Assembly: GCA_030159075.1 (NCBI GenBank)
Contig: BROG01000042.1
Span: 1,852,501 to 1,916,500 of the forward strand
Source of the DNA: Atrina japonica
Lineage: Eukaryota; Mollusca; Bivalvia; Pterioida; Pinnidae
DNA: 64,000 nucleotides
Direction of reading: 5' to 3'
Both the position numbers and the translations under genes were made by a program. Every line of letters begins with the position of its first letter. Position 1 is the first letter of the stretch. Below are positions 44,450-55,408 of the stretch, in pieces. The notes below the pieces were generated by a model, which ran no database searches, had not been told where the DNA came from, and saw only the letters and a list, made by a program, of their open reading frames with translations.

Positions 44450-44620
44450 AGGTGAGGGTGTGCATGAGAGAGAGAGAAAACAGAAATAAGAGAAAGGTGA
44501 ACATGTGGAGAGAGAGAAGAAATGAGAGAGACAAAGAAATGAGAGAGAAAGGTGAACATGTGGAGAGAGAGAAGAAATGAGAGAAAAGAAATAAGAGAAA
44601 ACATGGGAAATGGGAAGCGA
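44450..44620. repeat. Purine-rich minisatellite inside the Polinton
   Basis: The unit 'gagagaaaggtgaacatgtg' plus 'gagagagagaagaaatgaga' is repeated about twice within a GA-rich stretch. Reverse-strand open frames here are artefacts. Confidence 0.7.
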
Positions 44621-44705
44621 GTACAGAGATACGATCATGGGATCACGTGACCTGATGGGTATGACATAGACTGACATCCCATCAGAGTGCACACAGAGAG
44701 AAATC

Positions 44706-44996
44706 ATGATTGCAACTGTATGGATGATCTGCTGTTCTCTATTACGCAGAAAAATGAAACATCAGATACGATGTACTCCTGATTGGAATACTTATGTACG
44801 TGGTGTGAAAACACCTGCACATTTTATAGGGATTGTGTATCATATGTTTGATGATGAGATTTTTACGGCAGACCGCTTATGTGTATTAGAAACCTTTACA
44901 GAAGATGTAAGTGCATTACGTCAAAATCCTATCTATTGGGAGATCTACGGTATAACCCGTGACATGATCGAGAGACAATTGTGTACAAGCAACTAA
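44706..44996 (+). CDS. Unknown protein, 96 aa
   Basis: The frame is intact. The ATG at 44706 gives a hydrophobic start (MIATVWMICCSLL); an alternative in-frame ATG (MKHQIRCTPD) lies 16 codons later. The body contains VRGVKTPAHFIGIVYHMFDD, then a Leu/Glu-rich helix. I recognise no family. Its place between the protease and the right TIR is where Polinton-like elements carry lineage-specific genes. Confidence 0.5.
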   Translation: MIATVWMICCSLLRRKMKHQIRCTPDWNTYVRGVKTPAHFIGIVYHMFDDEIFTADRLCVLETFTEDVSALRQNPIYWEIYGITRDMIERQLCTSN

Positions 44997-45031
44997 AAAT
45001 ACATTAGATGGGATGTCACGTGATTCACTCA

Positions 45032-45050
45032 GCTATTAAAACTGCAGTTC
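45032..45050 (+). promoter_or_regulatory. TATA-like box and initiator before the last gene
   Basis: 'ctattaaaac' is followed by 'gcagttcag', an initiator-like TCAG, about 20-35 bp before the ATG at 45069. Confidence 0.35.
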
Positions 45051-45068
45051 AGACTTGAAACGGACCAG

Positions 45069-45501
45069 ATGAATTTTTGCTTGTGGACCACTACACTAGT
45101 TATTTTCGTCAACATCAACTACAACATGGAGCAGAGCTACAATCAATCCATTGATAGTCAATGGCACATGGTGTACGCAGAAGCCATATTAAACAAGATG
45201 TACGAAGTAGCCAACACTCAATGTTACGGTTGTGAGATTGATCATCCGAGTCAAAAGCAACATTCCTGCCTGATGATGTATGATGACGGCACAATGATGT
45301 TTCACTACTTTGACGAGGCTCTAGACACGGTGAACGAAATGAGCATTTTGGAAAAATTTGAAGAAAGTTTAGAGAAATCCCAGTATTCCTAAAGCATTTA
45401 GAGACGTCTACAAACAGAAATTCTACTGCCCAGATTGGAGAGCTACTCAATGCACAAAGAAACAGACCGAAGCCGACTTTGGGATACGGTGTATCGTTTG
45501 A
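45069..45501 (+). pseudogene. Unknown Cys/His-rich protein, frame-broken near its end
   Basis: An intact stretch runs to 45392 from MNFCLWTTTL (an alternative start, MEQSYNQSID, lies at 45126). It contains a cysteine/histidine cluster CYGCEIDHPSQKQHSCLM that could bind zinc. After a frame change near 45385 the coding character continues to the stop at 45501 with another pair of cysteines (KFYCPDW, then ATQCTK). I do not recognise the family with confidence. It is the last gene before the right subterminal modules. Confidence 0.5.
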
Positions 45502-45584
45502 TGGAACTGGCAATCACAAACTCTATGAGATGTTTTTTGTTATGATGTATTCACTTCATTAGAATAAAAGTCTAAATATAGTAA

Positions 45585-45889
45585 GTCATGTGACTAGAGA
45601 GAGGTTCAGTTCAGCTTGTGAAAACTCATTTGAGATCCGAAGCTCGAGGTGTTAACATCATAAGAAAAATCCACTACTATCAGCATAGGGTGAGTGTTTC
45701 ATTTTTTATTAGATAGGGCTAGATTATTTTCCATGCACTAAAAATAGAATTATGTAAAAAAAGTCACATGACTAGAGTATAGGTTCAGTTAGACCTCTAA
45801 GAGCTCATTTGCAATCCGAAGCTCGAAGAGTCAACATCGTCAGAAAAAACCACTACCAGCATAGGGTGAGTGTTTGAATTTTTTATTTT
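45585..45889 (+). repeat. Subterminal module, right, two tandem copies
   Basis: Copies at about 45585-45710 and 45765-45889 share '(c)atgtgactagaga', 'ggttcagtt', 'ccgaagctcga', 'agcatagggtgagtgttt'. The second directly abuts the right TIR. Each ends in AGG-GTGAGT, a good splice-donor sequence, reading towards the right end. The inverted third copy is at 36204-36310. Confidence 0.8.
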
Positions 45890-46624
45890 ACTCTACAAGT
45901 CTTAGTACAAGCTTGAGTCGAGCTCGGCCTACCACTTCTCGCGCTTGCGCACTTGAAACAGGACTCTTGACGACTAACTCACAGATACGGGCTCGGCCTA
46001 CCGCTTCTCGCGCATGCGCATGATACACAACTCTCAACGACGGTGGCGCCACCAACTACTAGTTTCACCGACGGTGGCGCCATCAACTGCTAGTTTCACA
46101 AACCTGGAAAAACCCAAAGTTTCGGTTCTAAAAATAGATCCACTCTCAGCTCAAAACTGGAAAAACCCTAACTTTCGGTTCTAAAAATAGATTCACTCTC
46201 AGCTCAAAACTGGAAAAACCCAACTTCTCTCTTCCCGTTGACTTCTCGCGAACTCACGTGACCTCTCGTGAACTCTCGTGACCCCAATCTCTTGTAACGA
46301 AGGCTCTCATTGGCTCGTTAGCCAAGATGGCCGCCTCCACAACCTTCCACTTCCGGTCATAGACACGCCTCCAAGCTCAACGATTGGCTCTTTCTCCTTA
46401 TTACCATGACAACATGACCGCACTTCCGGTATGACGCACTTCCGGTATGACCTCACTTCCGGTATGACGCACTTCCGGTTATGACGTCACAGGCGGCTCC
46501 ATGGTGCGCATTTGAATTTGACCAATCAGAAGTCAAGATTCTGATGCTGTCATCAACTGCGCACTGGTGGCGCCCCCTAGCGGCAAAATTCAAATTGCGC
46601 ACCATGGAGCTGCCTATAACTACT
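45890..46624 (-). repeat. Right terminal inverted repeat (735 bp)
   Basis: Reverse complement of 34738-35522 with scattered mismatches and one fewer 53-bp unit. The divergence between the two repeats implies that the insertion is not very recent, or that the ends were not homogenised. Confidence 0.93.
46492..46614. repeat. Right tip: branched hairpin-forming inverted repeat
   Basis: Mirror of 34748-34870. The outer stem is preserved, as is the TCAGAA/TTCTGA arm. The other two arms have substitutions but still pair in part. Confidence 0.8.
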
Positions 46625-46630
46625 CACGTT
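46625..46630. other. Target site duplication, right (CACGTT)
   Basis: Identical to 34732-34737. Confidence 0.92.
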
Positions 46631-46859
46631 GTTTCTTTTATCTTTTTCGCAATAATATAACTTTAGTCTTGTGCTTATTGTATCTAAAACACCATCCTGT
46701 TATCATTGTAGAGACGGCGTATACGAATGAGCCAAATGCTACTGCTTAGAATATATAAAATCTTTGTGAGAAATATACAGTCAAAATATATCGGATTCCG
46801 TCCCTGCTTCAGGCAACATAAAGACAACACAGATCTGAAAAGGTCGCAAACCTATGGCA

Positions 46860-47370
46860 GGCCAAAATCATATTAATGAGTGAAGTCTAGCTTTTCTTAG
46901 TTAAATCTGAATTTTCTCCATTTAATGTGGGATAGGTTTAACTGAAGAAAATGTGTCTTATTATTGTGATCTTGGCGTGCTATCATTTAAACTAGTTCTT
47001 TTAAGTTTAAAACCAGTTTTTCTCAATAAGTAACCTACATTAAATGCAGAAAAACTACATTCAACAGCATCAAAATCACAAAAATGCATTCAACCTAATT
47101 TTTGTAGTGAAAAACTACAGAAAACAAATTACGTTTAACTGCGCCAAAATCACATTAATGTGTATTTAAACCTATTTTTCCTGCAGTCTTTTAAACAGCG
47201 ACGCCAAAATCACGTCAATGAGTTAAACCTAGTTTAAAAATCACATTAACCTAGTTTTATACAGTAACTGAAATTGGGATGCCAAAATCACATGATGTTT
47301 TAAACCTAGTTTTCTCGTAACTCGCATAAACTGAAGAAAAACTAGGTTTAACTGAGATAGATTAGTTTTA
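46860..47370. repeat. Second AAACCTAG motif array
   Basis: The same motif family as 7840-8455 ('gccaaaatcacattaatgag', 'aaacctagttttt' and reverse complements), more diverged. Confidence 0.6.
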
Positions 47371-47669
47371 AATCATTTATATGTTTTTCCGTGCTATGTG
47401 AACTAGTTAATTTTGTGAAACGGTGCAAAACTCTGACTACATTGTGATTTATGGAAAAAAATATTTTTATAGATATATTCATATGTAATCTCATTTAACG
47501 GATTTCTATTAGTGTACCATCAGATTGAAGAACCTTGTGAGCCCTGATCTGTAGGACTAAAGCTTTACTTACCTCAACTTACTTATTGTAAGATGCTACG
47601 CAATGTTATTGTTATGTATATTTAATAATATATTAATGTGTGTTATAATACACATTACATTAATTATGA

Positions 47670-48418
47670 GTGTTATTCATCATATGTCTGTACCTATAAA
47701 CACCGATTCATTGCGGGGCTATTTGAGTGTTCCACCAAGCCTTTATCTATTTTACTCGCCAAACTTATTAAACAAGGTCTTCAGAAGTACTGTACAACGG
47801 ACTACTCAAGAAGCGGAGTCAATCAGATGTGGATCCTAAAGTATTCAAAGGAATTGTTGGAACATTTAAAGTTTTCTAATTTCAATCATATTACAAGCAT
47901 CAAGTCTTTTAATTTTTCGGCGGCCCATAACACAACAGTTACTCATCAAACTCAAAAAAAACAAAAACGTAAACATCTATTATACAAAACTTCTTTGTAT
48001 ACAAAAATGGAAATCCCAGATATAAATGTTTAGTGTTAGGTCGTGAGGAATCTTATGAAGGAACACTCTGATTCCAATAACAAGTACACTGACAATGATA
48101 TTATCAATGCTGTTTTTTTTTGGTGAACAACATCTCCGTGTTTTTTCCGGGAAAATTTTACCAACAGATTGTCGGCATTCCATTGGGTACTAGTTGTGCG
48201 CCTCTTTTGGCTGATATCTTTTTGTATTCATATGAAAGGGAATTTGTACAGTCTCTGCTCTCCAAAGGAAACAAACAGATAGCATCTCGGTTCAATTTTA
48301 CTTACAGGTATATCGATAACGTCATGTCCATAAATAATTCAGAATTTCAGAATTACTTCGACCAAACATATCCTGTTGAGCTAGGGATCATTGAGACGAC
48401 AGAGAGCAACACGTCTGC
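47670..48418 (+). mobile_element. PLE fragment (pre-RT and RT core)
   Basis: Plus strand: HRFIAGLFECSTKPLSILL near 47700, then KYSKELLEHLKFSNFNHI, then the RT core with QQIVGIPLGTSCAPLLADIF and YIDN, where the YIDD second Asp is mutated. It is cut off at 48418 by an unrelated repeat. Confidence 0.75.
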
Positions 48419-48660
48419 TTATGACCTCTTCACCAAACTTGACCTTTTCACCGAATTTGACCCGTACATCGTACTCGAAAGGTTTCCATGGACCTTTTGC
48501 GACGTGGCATGCCAGCAGAGGACGCTGACTCTTTCCGGACACCTGGTCCTATCTCATTTGGGATTCGCAATTGTTCTTAATGTTGAGACCATTGCATTTC
48601 TAATTCGTCGTGTTCAAATGGACTTGAGCTTGGATTATTAATTTATACTTCTTCATTTTT
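48419..48660 (+). repeat. Unclassified interspersed repeat, copy 1
   Basis: 'acgctgactctttccggaca', 'cctggtcctatctcatttgg' and 'gattcgcaattgttcttaat' recur in inverse orientation at 54228-54400. It interrupts the PLE at 48418. Class unknown. Confidence 0.55.
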
Positions 48661-48974
48661 ACTAGATATGACTGCATTTGTATATACGATACTGACACGA
48701 CGCCCCAATGCATTAATTATTCTCGTAATGCACCCCCATGCAGTAAATATTTTTGTAATACACCGTCTGTTCGGACTTTTTTATATTGCGATCAATGAAA
48801 AGAAATTTCAAATGTCATTTGTTTCCAGTACATTTCATCGTCTGCTCGTTCGATGTCATCCAAAATCATGAAACTGAACACAGTGAAAGGATTTTTAATT
48901 GTTTTGTCGGCCAGAAAATTGGAATTAGAAAGTAAGTTGTTATTGTTGTATCTTGTTATGTGTTATAATTTGTA

Positions 48975-49735
48975 ATGTAGACATATGATAAAAAAATTAT
49001 AATATGACCATTTCGACATCATACTCAGCCCTCGATCCCGATATCCCAGCGAACTAGAAATTAAAGATACAACAAAATCAAGCACACACGTTTCATACTT
49101 AGACATTTTACTTACTATAGACACAGACGGGAAATTGGCAACTAAGCTATACGACAAACGCGAAGATTTCGGCTTTCCTATCGTACATTTTCCACATTTA
49201 AGTAGTAATATCCCAGTGACCCACATATGGAGTTTATATTTCACAAATGATCCGAAATGCCAAGGCGTGTTCAACATATGGACATTTCATATACAGATTT
49301 AAGCTACTCACTGACAGATTATTGATACAGAGATATCGAAAACCGCGATTTATGTCAACGTTCCGCAAATTTTACAGTCGGTATAATAGTCTTTTTTGCA
49401 ATTACTGTTTCACTGGGTGAAATGTTGAGTTGCCTTTTCGTTGGCGGTTGTTGAGACGTCTGTACCAATTGTGACGAGGATTCGTTCCTCACGTATTTCA
49501 TTTGGACTTGACTGTGGACTCACGGCGGGTGTGACCGGTTGACAGGGGATGCTTACTCCTGCATGGCACCTGATCCCATCTCCTGGTTTCCGGAGGTCCG
49601 TGTTTGTCCATTTTGCCGGATTTGTATCTGTGTCCTGGACATTCTAAGTATTTATATTTGGTATCTGAAATGTTTTATATATGTACAATATTTACGATTT
49701 GTTGGCACTGACGTATCTGAGATGTTTTATATCAG
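48975..49735 (+). mobile_element. PLE fragment, RT C-terminus to 3' end
   Basis: Plus strand: DGKLATKLYDKREDFGFPIV near 49115, then the RT tail and the full 3' block ('gagacgtctgtaccaattgt', 'ggtccgtgtttgtccatttt'). It ends beyond 'ttggcactgacg', a terminus shared with copy 1 at 371-384. Confidence 0.8.
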
Positions 49736-50290
49736 TCCTCGGACCTTCGTCCCTCAGGCTGACATCGAGAAGGAGTATGATAGCATATTGTTCATATTAT
49801 TTATAATGATATGGTAACTGATATTAGCATACAGTGTATTATAAAATATAATTAAATTGTTTATAAAGTTAAAAGGTAAACGTTTCTTAAATATGTGATG
49901 TTTGATCTCTATGGACATGATTATTTGATAGTTGATGTGAATGTTTAGACGACTATAAAGTGGGAATGAATTTATTTCTTTTGTATAACTGTTAGCATAT
50001 ATCTCTCTCTCTCAGTTGATTTTTTGACGTATCCAAGAGCTAGTACTGTTTTTATTTCGGTCATCTGACTGATAATATTTACATCATCACTATGATTTGA
50101 TAAAAGTGTTTAGATAACTATCATTTGGTTCTTATCTACAGTTTGTCATGATTCTTTGTTCCTGGTTTAGATAATTTATATCAATATGTGTTGGAGACAA
50201 ACGATATATATATGTACAGGAAATGATAGTTCCTAAATATCAAATGATCTACATTACAGGTGTACTTGATCTAGAATATAATGTTAAACT
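49736..50290. other. AT-rich spacer
   Basis: No gene or repeat recognised. Confidence 0.4.
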
Positions 50291-50299
50291 CCATTATAT

Positions 50300-50505
50300 A
50301 GATACGTTTTGTGTTGTATGTAGATACGTTTTGTGTTGTATGTAGATACGTTTTGGGTTGTATTTAAATACGTTTTGTTTTGTGTGTAGGTACGTTTTGC
50401 GTAATATGTAGATGTGTGTTGTATGTAGATATGTTTTGTGTTCTATGCAGATAAGTTTTGCGCTGTATGCAGACACGTTTTGTGTTGTATGTAGATACGA
50501 TAACG
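50300..50505. repeat. ~22-bp minisatellite 'tacgttttgtgttgtatgtaga'
   Basis: About nine units with small changes. Reverse-strand open frames reflect the repeat. Confidence 0.8.
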
Positions 50506-50734
50506 ATAAATATATGATTATATATATTTTTTTGTTTTTAACGCCACTTTCAACGATATTTCAGTTATATCGTGGCGTGTATATGATTTTACAATATGTA
50601 GAGTAAAACCTCACACGACATACTAAATATATAATACTAAAGGTAATACAAAACATTAGAAATCTTATTATACAACATGTAATTAAACTAGACTTTCAAT
50701 CTTAGATGATTACTTAAAAAAGCAATGCGTCAAT

Positions 50735-51187
50735 ATGGAAAATACAGTTACAATAAATGATATTGATAACAACATGGAAAATACAATAACAATAAATGAT
50801 ATTGATAACAACATGGAAAATACAATAACAATAAATGATATTGATAACATGGAAAATACAATAACAATAAATGATATTGATAACAACATGGAAAATACAA
50901 TAACAATAAATGATATTGATAACAACATGGAAAATACAATAACAATAAATGATATTGATAACAACATGGAAAATACAATAACAATAAATGATATTGATAA
51001 CAACATGGAAAATACAATAACAATAAATGATATTGATAACAGGATGGAAAATACAATAACAATAAATGATATTGATAACAAGATGGAAAATACAGTTACA
51101 ATAAATGATATTGATAATAACATGGAGATCACAATAACAATAAATGATATTGATAATAACATGGAAAATACAATTACAACAATATAA
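50735..51187. repeat. 39-bp minisatellite, 11.5 copies
   Basis: Unit ATGGAAAATACAATAACAAT plus AAATGATATTGATAACAAC. Because 39 is divisible by 3, the plus strand stays open for 150 codons as (MENTITINDIDNN)n, and minus frames are open too. One unit is 36 bp. There is no promoter, splice signal or non-repeat coding flank, so I treat it as satellite, not a gene. Confidence 0.85.
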
Positions 51188-51850
51188 AATCTTGTTTACC
51201 AAAGTGTAAATTTACAGGATGACCAGGATAAATATGCAAATCAGGTTGTATTGGACAAGCACGGACCTCTGGAAATCCAGAAGTGGGAACAGGTGTCATC
51301 AAGGAGTAAGCATACCTGTTGACCGGTCGCACGTTCAAATTCAAATAAAATAGAAGAGGAAGAAATCATCGTCACGATTGGTACAGACATATCATTTAGT
51401 GAAACAGAGTAATCGTAAACAATGCATACTGACCGTAAAATGTGCAAAATGTTGGCATTAAAAGCGATTTTCGATAACCCTGTGCCAATAATTTGTCAGT
51501 AAGTGGTTTACCTCCATATATGAAATATTCATATGTTGAACAGACCCCGGTATATCGGATTATTTGTGATATATAAACACCACATGCAGGTAATAGAGGG
51601 ATATTACTACTTAAATGAGGAAAATTAACTATGGGAGAGCCGAAGTTGTCACTTTTGTCGTATAGCTTGGTTGTTAATTTCCTGTCTGTGTAAGTAAAAT
51701 GTCCGAACAGGAAACGTGTGTTCTTGACTCTGTTGTGTCTTTTATTTCTAATTCGTTGGGATAAATGGCATTGACATATGTATGGAAATTTTTATGATAT
51801 TGACAAATGTCGTCAACATATCTTAATGTCAAAATCTTGATAACAACATG
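51185..51850 (-). mobile_element. PLE 3' fragment
   Basis: Minus orientation. The 3' block lies at 51190-51400 and the RT C-terminal half, frame-broken, at 51480-51850. Confidence 0.75.
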
Positions 51851-52344
51851 AAAATGAAAGGATAAGAGAATATTTAATAGTCCTAGCGGAGGTACTACAC
51901 ATAAGATATTTTTTCTCAGATTGTAGAATTTAAGGTCAAAATTGTCAAAGTACTACATTAGAGATACTTTTTAGAATGGCGTGATTTAGGTCAAAATTGT
52001 CTGTCTTAGCAAAGGTACTGCATGAAAGATACTCTTTTTAGAATGGTGTATTTAGGATAAAAAGTTGGTTGTGTTAGCCAAGGAACTACACTAAATATAC
52101 TCGTTTTAGATTAACGCGATTAGGGTCAAATTGCCTGTCTTAGCCGTGGTACTATACTTAAGACACTTTTTCTTAGTCGCGGTAATATACTTAAAACATT
52201 CTATCACAGATAGAAGTATTTAGGATCAAACTTTTGTTTTCATTTAAGTATGTTTAACATATGTTTGTTGTCATTACTTGAAAAGTGACAATAATTACAA
52301 ATTTATTACTTAAAAGGCATGACATATGTCTGTATCAGATTATT

Positions 52345-52930
52345 ATATATAAAATCACAGACACCAAAGTATAAATATTTAGAATGTCCAGGATACATAT
52401 ACAAATCCAGTGATTATGGACAAACACAGACCTCTGGAAATTCAGAGGAGGTGGGATCATGGAGGAGTAAGCTTTCCTTGTTTACCGAGCACATCCGCCG
52501 TGAGTCCATATTCAAAAATAGGTACAGACAACTCAACAACCGCTATGTAACAGGCAACTCAACATTTCATGTGAAACAGGGCGATTGCAAACAAGACTAT
52601 TATACCGACCGTAAAATTTGCGCAACACTGACATTAAAGGCGATTTTCGATAACCCTGTGCCAACAATTTGGCAGTGAGTGGTTTATATGTGTATTTGAA
52701 ATGTTCATATATTGAACATGCCCTGGCATATTGGATCATTTGTGAGATAAAAACACCATATACAGGTGGTTGAGGGATATTGCTACTTAAAAGTGGAAAA
52801 TTTATTATGGGAAAGCCAAACTCGTCGCGTTTGTCGTATAGCCTGGTTGTTAATTTTCTCTACAGGTCTATAGAAAGTAAAATGTTCAATTAGGAAGCAT
52901 GTATACTTGCTTCTGTTGTGTCTTCAATTT
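52345..52930 (-). mobile_element. PLE 3' fragment
   Basis: Minus orientation. The 3' block lies at 52360-52520, then the RT tail to 52930 (MIQYARACSIYEHFKYTYK near 52690-52739). Confidence 0.75.
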
Positions 52931-53754
52931 CCAGTATAAGGATCACTTCAGACAGTGTAACTTTTCACCCACCATTGTGGATATAATTCTTTAAACAATA
53001 CAGTCAATTTAAGATAAGGCTAGACGTCACATGCCAATATATTGTAATATATTTTGTAAAATGCATTATGTAATATGTAATTCATTAAACACATTTCATT
53101 CCGCAGTTAAACTGATATGATTACGATAAATAATATAATAATCTTTACTATGCAGCAGGTGAGGAGATATGTTATACTTCCTTGTCTAGTTCGACGTGAA
53201 AGCTTTACATTGTAACATCAAACCTAGCTGTTACATTAACCACCTCTGATGTAGGATTGTGAATTTTGTAGTTAGGTAGGTTCATAAGAATTCGACAGAT
53301 TTTATTTAACTCGCGTACTAAAATGACCAAAGCTAAATAGCCACTTCTGCGTTATCTATAGAGTAACTGATGCTTACAAAAGTAATGTTTTCAGAAATAT
53401 CTAGTCAGCCAGATTTTATAGTGTCAGCCGTTTACAATAATCTTATAAAAGACCACTGGCCTACCTCACGTAAACTGGAAACCTTGACACCAACTAGCAT
53501 AGGTTCAAGTTCGAACCCTTGCTGACATGATGTCAATGATTTACTGGAAATATGCCAAATAAATTGACATTTCACGAGAATTAGTACAGTATTCGATTGT
53601 AGAATCCATACATTTGTATATTACTATTTGAAGTAGAACTTCTGAGAATACCAGATAAAATCACTAAGAGCTTCCAAACACAAGTTAACAAAGTAAAAAT
53701 GTACTGATGTGTCCAAACGACACTTAAGACCTATAGATGCTGCCAGATTATTAC
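52931..53754. other. Spacer, nothing recognised
   Basis: AT-rich with no supportable feature. Confidence 0.4.
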
Positions 53755-53935
53755 AATATAAAATCTTGGATACCAAAGTATAAATTCTCAGGATGTCCAG
53801 AATTCATATACAAATTGGTGATATTGGACAAACACGGACCTCTGGTAGTGGAATCAGATGCCATCGAGGAGAAAACATCCCCTGTTGACCGTTCTCACCC
53901 GCCATAAGTCCACAGTCAAATTGACAGAGTAATAA
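53755..53935 (-). mobile_element. PLE 3'-end fragment
   Basis: 'accaaagtataaattctcag', 'ggacaaacacggacctctgg' and 'cccgccataagtccacagtc', in minus orientation. Confidence 0.75.
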
Positions 53936-54227
53936 TTTAACCAGGATCTGACACAACTGAACTTATTTTACTCAACATTTGCTAATCCTAAAATATGATC
54001 GACTGAGAAGACCAAGTTACGAATACTAGTGTTAATTTACAGCGGTAAATAGTTTTGAGCAAGTAGACCTTAATAACATAAAACTGATTGAGCAAAGTAC
54101 CAATTCAACCAAGGAACACACGCTTGTAATATCCAAAAAGTTACAATTATTGATTAACAGGTAATATATATCAGTTTATACACGGTATACAGGTTATTAG
54201 TATACACGGGTATAAATGAAGTAAAAT

Positions 54228-54480
54228 GATGAAGTACCAATGGGTGATCGAAAGAACAAGTACATTAGAATACGACAAATTAGATACATAAATGGTCTCA
54301 ACATGAAGAAAAATTGCGAATCCCCAAGCGGGATAAGACAGGCGTCCGGAAGGAGTCAGCATGACACACCTGTCGCAATGCTACATGGAAAACTCTCGAG
54401 TTCGGTGAAAATGTCATCAGTTAGTTTTAGATCCGATTGGCGAGTCACTGAGTCACTTCATAAGGTCACGCTCCAAAATA
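54228..54480 (-). repeat. Unclassified interspersed repeat, copy 2
   Basis: Inverse of 48419-48660: 'gcgaatccccaagcgggata', 'aggcgtccggaaggagtcag'. Confidence 0.5.
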
Positions 54481-55162
54481 ATATCCAGCATTCCTGAGCG
54501 AGGGACTTCATATTTGTTAAACAAGATCTCCGTATCGACCATAAAACTTCCTTAGTGACGATTCCAAGCGTTCACCGACGTAACCGTGTGTAAGTAGTTT
54601 ATTGGCGAGTCATTTGGCTCTCACTAATAACATAACATTAAACAATATGTAGTAATAATCAAACGGGTCAATATGACGTTTTTTGTATTCAGAGTAAACA
54701 ATAAACCAGTTGACATACTTTTGAATAAATATTTAACTAGGTTACATAAGGTATATCGATGTAGAGAAATATTTAATAAGATAACAGTATGTATACAACC
54801 ACATCTAACTACAGAAGTATAACTGTGTCGTGTAACTTTGTTTGACACAGATCAAACACAAAACTCGGTCAGGAACTGTATATTTGATAAATAGTGAAGA
54901 TAAAAGACAAATTACCCGTAATTATATGCACTAAACATTGTTGATATTAATAAAATATGGGCGAGTGACTAGAACATTATAATAATCTTGTACTAAAGTA
55001 ATATTTGGCACCGTTAACACCATTCTATTTTTAAATCATTCAAAAGCAAAGATAGTAATCTTTTTACAGTGGTTCCTCTTAGACGGAGTTGACTGCATTT
55101 AGAATTATCATTTGGCCTTGTATTATACCACTATTCCTTTAGAAAATCTATTTAAAATTGCA

Positions 55163-55206
55163 GCTCAACTGATGAAGTCTAATTTACAGAAACGATCGTC
55201 TTGAGC
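55163..55206 (+). ncRNA. Hammerhead-ribozyme-like motif (copy B)
   Basis: GCTCAA - CTGATGA - short stem II - GAAA - CGATCGTC - TTGAGC. Stem I (GCTCAA/TTGAGC) pairs perfectly. The predicted cleavage site follows GUC at 55200. Stem III would be ACG-AU-CGU. One stem II base pair is lost compared with copy E. It lies about 350 bp before the long PLE copy, in the same orientation. Confidence 0.6.
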
Positions 55207-55370
55207 ATTATATCTTTGAACATTTTAACTTTGGTATTATGTTCATATTGAGTTATTTTTTATTTCATACCATAATAATCTTAAAAAAAGAGTCACTGTA
55301 AATCTGATACATTTAGTCCATCAGTGACTCCTTCGAATTTGGCTATGCATAGTCCTTTGTATCCTGTTTC

Positions 55371-55408
55371 GGATTCGATGAAGTCTAATTGAAACGATCG
55401 TCTTGAAC
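55371..55408 (+). ncRNA. Degenerate hammerhead-like motif (copy C)
   Basis: TCGATGAAGTCTAATT, then GAAACGATCGTC, then TTGAAC. The 3' strand of stem II is deleted and the first core box is altered. It lies about 205 bp after copy B in the same orientation. Confidence 0.4.

Larger units (their letters stand above)
34738..46624 (+). mobile_element. Polinton/Maverick-type virus-like element, 11,887 bp, both ends intact, no DNA polymerase B seen
   Basis: The ends AGTAGTTATAGG and CCTATAACTACT are perfect inverted copies flanked by the identical 6-bp CACGTT (34732-34737 and 46625-46630). Polintons make 6-bp duplications and start with AG. Inside are homologues of the Polinton morphogenesis set (packaging ATPase, integrase with chromodomain, adenain-like protease, major capsid) and accessory genes, nearly all on the plus strand. 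The length is well below the 15-20 kb typical of the group. No PolB motif was found, and every interval over 500 bp is either assigned to another gene or is repeats. Several genes have frame breaks, so this copy is probably not functional as read. It is more GC-rich than its surroundings. Confidence 0.9.

Noticed and set aside
45115..45513. Minus-strand 132-codon open frame over the last Polinton gene
   Set aside because: The opposite strand has better coding features (TATA-like box, Cys/His cluster); this frame shows no recognisable motif. Not fully excluded.
50735..51187. CRISPR-like array
   Set aside because: Units are contiguous with no unique spacers and the context is eukaryotic; it is a minisatellite.
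50710..51202. Minus-strand 150-162 codon open frames
   Set aside because: Mirror images of the 39-bp satellite; no independent support.
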